NCBI RefSeq assembly: GCF_009728935.1
Contig: NZ_CP034235.1
Span: forward strand, 5,122,001 to 5,186,000
From: Paenibacillus psychroresistens
GTDB taxonomy: Bacteria > Bacillota > Bacilli > Paenibacillales > NBRC-103111
DNA length: 64,000 nt
Direction: 5' to 3'
The notes beneath the pieces were generated by a model, which was not told where the DNA came from, did no database searches, and worked only from the letters and a program-made list of their open reading frames with translations. The translations under genes and the position numbers were made by a program. This document shows positions 36,325 through 43,948 of the stretch, piece after piece. Numbering within the stretch: position 1 is the first letter of the stretch; each line of letters starts with the position of its first letter.

Positions 36325-38238
36325 TCATTTCCCAACCTTGCTATTCATAAATTGATCGATGAGCCTGGTTACAACATCTCTTTTGATAGGTTTACTTATA
36401 TAATCATCCATACCTGCAGCTAAGCATTTTTCTCGATCTCCCTTTAAAGCATTCGCAGTCACAGCAATGATAATGGGACAAGTATCAGGAGGTGATGTTT
36501 CCTTTATCCGTTTTGTCGCTTCAAAACCATTCATAACTGGCATGTGAAGATCCATAAAGATAATGTCATACACTTCATTCATTGCTGCTTTAACAACAGC
36601 ATCTCCATCATCTGCAATTGTCACCGAGTGCCCTAATTTTTCAAGCATTTTTGCTAATACTATTTGATTGATTTTGTTGTCTTCCGCAATTAAAATCTTG
36701 CCAGGTCGTTCAGATGGAAGATACAATGACTGTTTTGTCTTGTGTTCAACGCTGATTTTTGGTGTATAACGGATAGTAAAGATGAAAGAAGACCCCTGTT
36801 GACCGTCGCTTTCAGCCCTAATCGTTCCTCCCATCAGTTCAACAATCTTTTTACTGATCGCTAATCCTAAACCTGTTCCTTCATGTGTGCGGTTCATAAA
36901 AGAATCGACTTGTGAGAATGGCTCAAATATATCAGTTAACCTTGTAGTTGGGATTCCGATACCCGTATCATTTACGGTAAATTCCAAGTGTGACGTATCC
37001 GGTTCCACTATGACTTTTTTTACCCTTACGATCACTTCGCCGCCTTCTGTAAATTTGACCGCGTTACCCACAAGATTCAATAGTACTTGTCTTAACCGAT
37101 CCGCATCACTAATTATATATTCGGGGACATCATGACCAACCAAATAGTTCAGCTCCAGCTGTTTTTCTGCTGCCTTTGATGAAAATATGGACAAGGTATC
37201 TGAAATGGAATTTCGAACATCCAAAATATCTTCCTGTAATTCGCTCTTTCCAGCCTCGATCTTCGAGAGATCCAAAATGTCATTGATAATCGCAAGAAGA
37301 GAATCCCCGCTCTTTCGTATAATCTCAACATACTCCCTTTGTTCCGAATTAAGCATTGTTGTTTCCAATAAGAGCTCTGTCATTCCAATCACACCATTCA
37401 TAGGTGTCCGGATCTCGTGACTCATCATCGCTAAAAATTCGCTTTTCGCTTGATTTGTACTCTCTGCACTCTCTTTGGCAAGCAAGAGCTTTTTTTGTTC
37501 CGAAATATCTTTAGCTATCAGATAAAATCCAATGTTATGACTGTTTATAAAAATGGGGGCAATGCTAGTTAATACTTCAACCTCCTCGCCTTCTTTCGTT
37601 ATAATCGATTCAATCCCCTGTTCAACTGTATTATCATGCAAAGCGTCCTCAAGAATCCTTTTTACATTTTCATGTCCAATAAGGTTTGCAATATCCATCC
37701 CAATCAGCTCTGTATCTAACTTATAACCAGTTAGTTTTTCGGCCATTTTATTTCCATTCATCACTTGACCTTGTAAATCTAGTGATAGGATGGCATCATG
37801 ATTGTATTTTTTCAAAGAAGTATACCGTTCAATGGTCTCTTGCAGCTTGTTTTCAGATTCCTTCCGCTCTGTAATATCAACAATTTGTATGAGGTAATGA
37901 AGAGGTGTGCCGACTTCATCTCGAATTAAAGTAAAGGTGACCTCACACCAAGCTACTTTACCACCTTTTTGCATATACCGATTTTGGTGTTTAGCGACAG
38001 TGTTTGTTACATTTATTTGATCATAAATATCCTCAATCTTCAGTACTTCTTCATCCGGGTGTAAAAGCTGAAAAAATTTGAAGCTGCTCAGCTCGTCCTG
38101 TTTATATTCAAAAATATTACATGTTGCTGGATTAACAGCTATAAAAGATCCATCCAATGATACTTTCCCTATTCCATAAGTCGCATAGGTAAAAGCTTCT
38201 TCAAAGAATTCCTCAAGTTCCTGTCTTTCATTAATCAT
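36325..38238 (-). CDS. hybrid sensor histidine kinase (PAS-PAS-HisKA-HATPase-REC)
   Basis: 637 aa, no membrane segment, so cytoplasmic. Two PAS domains (about 10-125 and 135-255), each with a PAC-like end. HisKA H-box MMSHEIRTPMNGVIGM, N-box NLVGNAVKF, G boxes NDTGIGIP and EGTGLGLAIS. A C-terminal receiver domain (ILIAEDNKIN; acceptor Asp in IIFMDLHMPVM; Lys in YISKPI). No response regulator or phosphotransfer protein is adjacent, so its output is elsewhere. The PAS ligand is unknown. Confidence 0.95.
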   Translation of the reverse strand: MINERQELEEFFEEAFTYATYGIGKVSLDGSFIAVNPATCNIFEYKQDELSSFKFFQLLHPDEEVLKIEDIYDQINVTNTVAKHQNRYMQKGGKVAWCEVTFTLIRDEVGTPLHYLIQIVDITERKESENKLQETIERYTSLKKYNHDAILSLDLQGQVMNGNKMAEKLTGYKLDTELIGMDIANLIGHENVKRILEDALHDNTVEQGIESIITKEGEEVEVLTSIAPIFINSHNIGFYLIAKDISEQKKLLLAKESAESTNQAKSEFLAMMSHEIRTPMNGVIGMTELLLETTMLNSEQREYVEIIRKSGDSLLAIINDILDLSKIEAGKSELQEDILDVRNSISDTLSIFSSKAAEKQLELNYLVGHDVPEYIISDADRLRQVLLNLVGNAVKFTEGGEVIVRVKKVIVEPDTSHLEFTVNDTGIGIPTTRLTDIFEPFSQVDSFMNRTHEGTGLGLAISKKIVELMGGTIRAESDGQQGSSFIFTIRYTPKISVEHKTKQSLYLPSERPGKILIAEDNKINQIVLAKMLEKLGHSVTIADDGDAVVKAAMNEVYDIIFMDLHMPVMNGFEATKRIKETSPPDTCPIIIAVTANALKGDREKCLAAGMDDYISKPIKRDVVTRLIDQFMNSKVGK

Positions 38239-38484
38239 AATACGCCCTCCGCTTATAATATTAATGTAAGTATTACACGGCTAGTTAGAAACATTCCTCA
38301 CACCATTTTAACATATGGAGATAATACTCTGAATGGCTTTTAGCACCTTATTAATTCTGGACATGAAAAAACAGCCAGTCTGAAAATATTACCGTGTGTA
38401 TAATTAAATATTTTTTCTAGACAATAATGCCAAACGAATTGCTAATACTAACCTATTAAACATTTGCCTAAACTCTGAAACAAT

Positions 38485-38528
38485 AAAGGTACAGCCCTCT
38501 CAAAGATCATGAGAGTCTGTACCTTTTT
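38485..38528. terminator. terminator-like hairpin
   Basis: AAAGGTACAG ... CTGTACCTTT with inner CTCTC / GAGAG pairing and a plus-strand TTTTT tail. The nearest plus-strand gene is far upstream, so it may instead mark the end of the leftward esterase transcript or a lost gene. Confidence 0.65.
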
Positions 38529-38529
38529 C

Positions 38530-38893
38530 GCAATGGAGACTCTTTCATCGGCCTCGAAAGTTTGGGGGCTTTGTCCATTGTCTTTAATTCTTTTCACATT
38601 TCGAGGATCACTTTATTTACCCTGAAGCAGCTAGGTTGTCTAAAATGAACCGGTCAAGGAATCAAGAAGTGAATAAAAGCTTTGGTCAGGATCGGTCTGC
38701 TATTGGGATGCCATCGCCGAGGACAACGCACTTACCGAGTTACGTGGCTTTCCCGGTTCTCTGAGGACGGTAGCCCAGTCGATACAGCGGCGATAACCGA
38801 ACGCCGCGACGCATTAATGCAGAAGACACTTATGGCTTAGCAACCTGACGTCCGAGATGCCCGGTGAACGCCAAGGCCATAGTCCGCGATGTT
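38530..38893. other. gene-free stretch entering a high-GC island
   Basis: AT-rich host-like DNA to about 38690, then clearly GC-rich DNA to the esterase stop. In the GC-rich part one plus frame reads YWDAIAEDNALTELRGF then PGSLRTVAQSIQRR before a stop, which looks like the tail of an imported gene; another minor frame is noise. No complete gene. Confidence 0.4.
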
Positions 38894-39583
38894 TCAGCGT
38901 CCAAACGCCCAAGCAACCATCAGCGGGAACTCGCTTGCCCAAAACGGGTCGCCGTGATTCCCAACCCGCTCCGTCATCACTACGTCCGCGCTCGCATCGC
39001 GCAGTGCGGACGCCCACCGGGTCGCGTTCTCGAGGAAGAACGGCTCCAGTGTGCCGGCGACGAGGTAGGTGCGCGGTAGCGGGCTTGGCATTATGGTAGG
39101 CGGCCGGTAGCCCCCGCCTGGCGACGCGGAGAAGACTGCACCGAAGATGTCAGGATGCCGAAGCCCCATGGCGAGTGAGAACTCTCCACTCGCCGACACG
39201 CCGCACACCGCAGTTCGCTCGGCGGGCAGCGCGACACCGAAGCGCGACGACACCCATCGGCGGACGTCCTCGACGAAGAACCTCTCGTGTGCCGCGAACC
39301 GCTCCTGATCGAACAGCGGTGAGTACTCATGGATGCGCACCATCTCATCCTCATCGGCCGCCCGGTAGACACCGACGATCATCGTTGGCGGTACGTCGGC
39401 TGCCTCTAGGTACCCGCCCCACTGCGAGATCAGCTGACCGTCACCGGCGAACACGATTGCCTCGGTCGGATTCGGCGGCACGTACACCGTGACCTGCCGT
39501 CCACCGTCGTACTCGAAGGTTTCGGTGACGAGCTCTCCAGCTATTTTTGAAATTACAAAATCTTCTTGTAAATTATCATTCAT
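38894..39583 (-). CDS. esterase-family alpha/beta hydrolase, high GC, probably acquired
   Basis: 229 aa. Oxyanion/strand region TEAIVFAGDGQLISQWGG, nucleophile elbow GVSASGEFSLAMG (Ser in GxSxxG), and catalytic His in GNHGDPFW point to the esterase D/enterochelin-esterase-like group. The coding DNA is strongly GC-rich in third positions, unlike neighbours. The first about 15 codons (MNDNLQEDFVISKIAG) are AT-rich, so host start signals may have been fused to a foreign body near 39540. Probably from a high-GC donor such as an actinobacterium. Confidence 0.85.
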   Translation of the reverse strand: MNDNLQEDFVISKIAGELVTETFEYDGGRQVTVYVPPNPTEAIVFAGDGQLISQWGGYLEAADVPPTMIVGVYRAADEDEMVRIHEYSPLFDQERFAAHERFFVEDVRRWVSSRFGVALPAERTAVCGVSASGEFSLAMGLRHPDIFGAVFSASPGGGYRPPTIMPSPLPRTYLVAGTLEPFFLENATRWASALRDASADVVMTERVGNHGDPFWASEFPLMVAWAFGR

Positions 39584-39720
39584 AATATTGTCCTACCTTT
39601 CAAATCTAATTCCCGATAGAAGGTTATTTGGTGTGCTTACTTTTAACTATAACATACGTATTAAACAAGTTTCATTAGTAATGTTGACAAGCTATTAGCT
39701 GGTTTTCTTCTGACAACAAT

Positions 39721-39758
39721 AAAAAACCGCTCTTTATCCATCACTGGAAAAGAGCGGT
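39721..39758 (-). terminator. terminator of the polysaccharide operon
   Basis: ACCGCTCTTT / AAAGAGCGGT stem followed on the minus strand by TTTTTTA, 15 bases past the last gene of the 54.3-39.8 kb operon. Confidence 0.88.
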
Positions 39759-39772
39759 CCATCATAGCCAAG

Positions 39773-42700
39773 TTAATTATATACTTCAAATTCAGACAAG
39801 CCATTATTCGTGCCGACTCCGCCGACAGCTTGGAATTTGACCCAAGTCACTGTTTTGTTAGCAAAGGTTATTTCTTTCATAGCGCCCGTTGTGGAAATAC
39901 TCGATACACTAATTGAAGATCCATCACTAAAGGTCAATGTCCCGCCATTAATATTCTCAGAGGAATTAACTCTGTCATAAAGCCGGATTTTATTAATCGT
40001 CTGGGAGCTTCCCCATGTCAACTGAATCCATGGATTGGCTTCCGCCAATGCTGCCCATTCATTGCTGTTGGCTATTCCACTTATGCCATCTACCGCCAAT
40101 GTCTTGGCATAAGCACCACTGTATTGTGAAGATGCAGTAACTGTGGAAGTCGGGGCAATGTTTGAACTGGATGCCGTCCCGTAAATCTCGATCTCGGCAA
40201 GCTGGATTTGATATTGGCCTCCACTTACTACTCTCAAGCTAGTACCCTCTATTTTGACATAGCGAGCAGTTTGCGAAGTAAACGAGAAGCTCTGCACAGC
40301 ATTTCCTGGCAAAGGATACGATGTTTGAGTTACTACAGTCGTCCAAGGACCTGATGAAGACGTCGCCACTTGAATTGTAAAATTAATCGGGAATCCTTCT
40401 CCAATATGTCCAGCATCATTTCGCGGATATATATCCACCCGGCTGATCGTTTGATTGGACAACATATCCATTGTAATCGATTCCGTGTGGTTGATTGTCG
40501 GAGTGTTGGTCGTTGCCCACCCCCACGACCCAGTGACTGAACTGCGCTGGCTATCATTCGTTCTGCTTAATCCCCAATCCGAATTAACAAAAGAGCTTGT
40601 TGCTGTGACCGAAGCACCGGAAGCATAGTTCGGTGTCGGTGTCGGTGTTGGTGTTGGCGTTGGCGTTGGTGTTGGTGTGGTTCCAGAAGAATCAAATGCA
40701 TCAATATCCGTGTAATAGTTGCTTGAGCTTGCATTTTTATCGCTTCGTTGCACGACTTTTATCGTATGTGTCCCAGAACTTAAGCTAGTGTTGCTGTAAA
40801 TTTCAATTTGATAGACAGTACTCGCCGAATAGGTGTCAATAGTTTGGCTGAAAACACCATCAATATATACATCTGCTTTCCCATGGTTATTGTTTTTTGC
40901 ACCAATTACTTTAATGGAAGTACCCGTAAACGTGTACTCAGCGGATGCGCCTGTTGTCAGGGTCCAATGCGCGCTGCCTCCATAATATCCTGGTTCTGAG
41001 ACAATCCCCCAAGTTCCAGTGTAAATAATATCCCCATCACTATCGTCTGGCTTGGTAGTATAATTATCATAGCCGACTGAAGGCGACCAGCTGATTAAAT
41101 CGTTCGCGGAATTACCGCTTCCTCCATTATTAACCTCGAAACGGATTACATCGTTAGCTGCAACCGTAATTGCATTCAATGTAGTATTCACGCCATTATC
41201 ATCATTATAGGAAATCGTTTGAGGTGTGCCGCTGGTTGGCCAAATCACACTGCCGTTCTTTGTGATCCTAACCTTGACGCCATCTCCACCACCACTATCA
41301 TTCTTCAGGACTCTTCCCCGGATGTTGATATAACCTGCAGTTGGGGCTTTCCATGCTCTGGCTAGCCAGTTGCTTGAAGTGCTGTTCGGCAAGGCCCCAT
41401 GACGAGAAACATATCCGGTGGAGCTTCCCCACCAGCTATTAGCTGAATCATAGCTCAAATTCGAGTAGCTTGACCCATTATATAGTTGATATGACCAGTT
41501 GTTCGTTGTTTGAATGCTGCTGTAACCATTCGCTGCATGAAAGAGAGTAGCAGCAGACGGTGCATCCTGATTATTCGTGAAAGTCATCGCGCTTAGCGGG
41601 CCATTCGTAAATCCAGTAGGCTCATAGTATAGATTATCGTTTATCGAGCCTGTGGGAGATATAACACCCCAGCTTTTCTGAATTCCGCTGAGAAAACTGC
41701 TGTTTCCTGCTGTTCCGTTGCCGACAAACACATTGGAAGAAAATTCAAGATTCGGTTGTAGCGGATCCTGAAGGATTTCAATGCCTGGACCTGCATTATT
41801 CCCGATATAATTCGAGCGGAAACGAATGCCGTCATTCCCTTTTTCTAAATCGCTGCCTACTTGATCATATGAACCTGTATCTGGAATACCCTTGATGATA
41901 CTGTTCACAATTGTCACATTCTGGGCATGCCAGAAAAAGAGCGAGGTCGTGCCAACCGTTTGGTATCTGGATGCCATATTTTCAATGCGGTGATCAATAA
42001 TTTTCATATTCCTCAAATTATCATAATTATCTCCGCCATCGCCGTCATGGAAATACGAGTTTTTGAGAATAACGTTCTGGACGCTATGATAACCTAAGAT
42101 ATCACTCAAGAATCCAATAAACCCTCCTGGGTTGAATCCGGAAATATCAAAATTGTCATTATTATTATATCCTTCAACATTCGAAACAGTAACGTTCTGC
42201 ACCGCATAGTCCGAGGTCGTTACTGGGACATTCCCAGTAATAAGAATGCCTGCTGAATGATACATTCCCGGCAAATCAGTTTGTACAGGCGAGTATCCGA
42301 ATATACCCTTTATATCATGTACATAAACATTATCAACTGTTATTCCATCATGCAGATTGGTGGAATACCAGAAAATAATGCCTGCGCCTGCATGCGAAAC
42401 CTCCAGATTGCTAACGCTTACAAAAGAAGCATTGTTTAACCAAATGCCGCGATCCGTTGCAGCGCTATTACGGCTGATCTTCGGTTTGGCTCCTGTACCG
42501 TAAGCACTGATCGAAATCCAGCTACTCGTTGTGCCCGAGCTGTTAAACGTCAGCTGCTGGTTCCACGTTGCTCCTCTGGCTAAAAGGATCTGATCTCCCG
42601 GCAGAAACGAGCTGCTGTTAACTGGTGTGAAGTCACACCATGGTGTCGCTGTCGAAGTGCCTGCTCCCGCATTGCTGCAGCTAGACCCCGACAAATTATT

Positions 42701-42832
42701 AACATAATAGGTTGTGTTATTAGCAAAAACAGGCTTGTAAAGCGCTATCAAAACAACAAGAATAACAAAAACAAAGGCCAGCACAGACTTAATTACCATA
42801 GATGGCTTCGAAACTACTGAAAATGAATTCAT
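39773..42832 (-). CDS. secreted beta-helix protein with PT linker and two discoidin-type modules
   Basis: 1019 aa from the ATG at 42832 (GAGGGGG six bases before; the ATG at 42835 is possible). A signal or anchor segment of about 25 hydrophobic residues (ending KPVFANN) leads to a right-handed parallel beta-helix. This opens TTYYVNNLSGSS and WNQQLTFNSSGTTSSWISIS, as in pectate-lyase-like and polysaccharide-degrading helices. A CBM-like domain follows, then a Pro-Thr linker, then two F5/8 type C/CBM32-like modules (about 730-880 and 885-1019) that would bind sugar. Catalytic residues cannot be fixed. Last gene of the operon; the extracellular degrading or binding component. Confidence 0.87.
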   Translation of the reverse strand: MNSFSVVSKPSMVIKSVLAFVFVILVVLIALYKPVFANNTTYYVNNLSGSSCSNAGAGTSTATPWCDFTPVNSSSFLPGDQILLARGATWNQQLTFNSSGTTSSWISISAYGTGAKPKISRNSAATDRGIWLNNASFVSVSNLEVSHAGAGIIFWYSTNLHDGITVDNVYVHDIKGIFGYSPVQTDLPGMYHSAGILITGNVPVTTSDYAVQNVTVSNVEGYNNNDNFDISGFNPGGFIGFLSDILGYHSVQNVILKNSYFHDGDGGDNYDNLRNMKIIDHRIENMASRYQTVGTTSLFFWHAQNVTIVNSIIKGIPDTGSYDQVGSDLEKGNDGIRFRSNYIGNNAGPGIEILQDPLQPNLEFSSNVFVGNGTAGNSSFLSGIQKSWGVISPTGSINDNLYYEPTGFTNGPLSAMTFTNNQDAPSAATLFHAANGYSSIQTTNNWSYQLYNGSSYSNLSYDSANSWWGSSTGYVSRHGALPNSTSSNWLARAWKAPTAGYINIRGRVLKNDSGGGDGVKVRITKNGSVIWPTSGTPQTISYNDDNGVNTTLNAITVAANDVIRFEVNNGGSGNSANDLISWSPSVGYDNYTTKPDDSDGDIIYTGTWGIVSEPGYYGGSAHWTLTTGASAEYTFTGTSIKVIGAKNNNHGKADVYIDGVFSQTIDTYSASTVYQIEIYSNTSLSSGTHTIKVVQRSDKNASSSNYYTDIDAFDSSGTTPTPTPTPTPTPTPTPNYASGASVTATSSFVNSDWGLSRTNDSQRSSVTGSWGWATTNTPTINHTESITMDMLSNQTISRVDIYPRNDAGHIGEGFPINFTIQVATSSSGPWTTVVTQTSYPLPGNAVQSFSFTSQTARYVKIEGTSLRVVSGGQYQIQLAEIEIYGTASSSNIAPTSTVTASSQYSGAYAKTLAVDGISGIANSNEWAALAEANPWIQLTWGSSQTINKIRLYDRVNSSENINGGTLTFSDGSSISVSSISTTGAMKEITFANKTVTWVKFQAVGGVGTNNGLSEFEVYN
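40631..40680. repeat. hexanucleotide tandem repeat coding the Pro-Thr linker
   Basis: About eight degenerate copies of GGTGTT/GGTGTC encode alternating Thr-Pro between the catalytic and binding modules. The repeat could vary in copy number by slippage without changing frame. Confidence 0.85.
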
Positions 42833-42877
42833 CATAATCCCCCTCTCAATTTTTACTATCAAAGCCTTGTCCACCTA

Positions 42878-43948
42878 TTATTCCGTCCGCAATTCGCAAG
42901 GAATAATCGTTAAGCGATAGAGGTTCTCTGCTTCACTTCTTTGGTTCGTAATGAAATCGCCTGTTGTAAAAATGATCAATTTCTTGCCATCTGAACTAGT
43001 AAACTTGGGAACGACATACGGGTTGTAATATCCATGCGGGTAAAAAAGATACGCTGCAAATTTGTTCCAAGGCCCCCACGGTGTCGGCGATTCATAGAAC
43101 TCCCAAATCGTTTCTTGGTGGCCAGTCTCCCCTGAGCCAGTCGTATAATACCACTGGATCAGGACATACCGGTCAAGTTGCTCTATATACTGGATCCCGG
43201 TCATGCTGCATTTGCCAGGAACATTGAGAATCGGGAATGCATCGTATACGATCTTGGACCAGTTCTTGGTGTCCATTCCGTCACCACCTGTGTAGAACTC
43301 CCAATCACCCCCTACAAGCTTGGGCAAATCGGTGCGCAAGACACGGCCTAAAACATAATGATCTCCGTTATCCCAATATCCATTGTTGGAAACTGCATAA
43401 ACATATCTGTCGGCATTGTCGACTACAGCTGCTCCATCCATGCCATATTTCACAAAGCAAGGTGCGCCAAAACGATACGCGTAAAATGTTGGTTGTTTCA
43501 GGTTCTCCTCTACGGTGCGCGTCCAGGTTTGACCATTATCGTCCGATTTTATGATGGATGCATGATGCGATTGTTGACGTTTCATCGGATCGACACCCTC
43601 CATGCCATAGCGGTGCCTGGCAACAGTCATATATAGAGTGCCGTCAATACTTGCAACACTTAGGGCTTTCCAACAACAGCGGTCAATCTCCGAAATGCCA
43701 AACAACGGTCCATACTCCTGCATAGGGTTAATCGTTCTGCCCTCCAACCTGTATGGGTCATCACCTGCCAGCTGGTGAAAAGCCAAATTACTGAAACAGG
43801 CATTATCAAAGCCATAGGAATCATCAGATATGACGTATAGCTGCCCATCTTTTGTCCAAGCCGTATCCCAGACATCCCCTTTCCCATTGGGATGTAGCTC
43901 AGCTTCTCCCAGTTTGGCACCGAGAATACGCTTCGTATTCGCTCTCAT
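42878..43948 (-). CDS. DUF4185-like beta-propeller, glycoside-hydrolase-like
   Basis: 356 aa without signal peptide. Propeller-like repeats with an Asp-box (SDDNGQTW), a WDTAWTKDGQLYVISDDSYG opening blade and a NPYVVPKFTSSDGKKL blade near the end match DUF4185-type five-bladed propellers, relatives of GH43/GH-like folds. Its start overlaps the stop of the six-hairpin gene by four bases. Likely a cytoplasmic glycosidase or sugar-binding enzyme acting on imported oligosaccharides; activity unproven. Confidence 0.8.
   Translation of the reverse strand: MRANTKRILGAKLGEAELHPNGKGDVWDTAWTKDGQLYVISDDSYGFDNACFSNLAFHQLAGDDPYRLEGRTINPMQEYGPLFGISEIDRCCWKALSVASIDGTLYMTVARHRYGMEGVDPMKRQQSHHASIIKSDDNGQTWTRTVEENLKQPTFYAYRFGAPCFVKYGMDGAAVVDNADRYVYAVSNNGYWDNGDHYVLGRVLRTDLPKLVGGDWEFYTGGDGMDTKNWSKIVYDAFPILNVPGKCSMTGIQYIEQLDRYVLIQWYYTTGSGETGHQETIWEFYESPTPWGPWNKFAAYLFYPHGYYNPYVVPKFTSSDGKKLIIFTTGDFITNQRSEAENLYRLTIIPCELRTE

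Noticed and set aside
39091-39492. Long frames on both strands inside the esterase gene
   Set aside because: High GC removes stops by chance; the esterase frame alone has catalytic motifs.
40631-40680. Tandem repeat considered as a CRISPR or minisatellite
   Set aside because: Six-base unit inside a gene, keeping frame and coding a Pro-Thr linker; no spacers. No CRISPR array was seen in the window.
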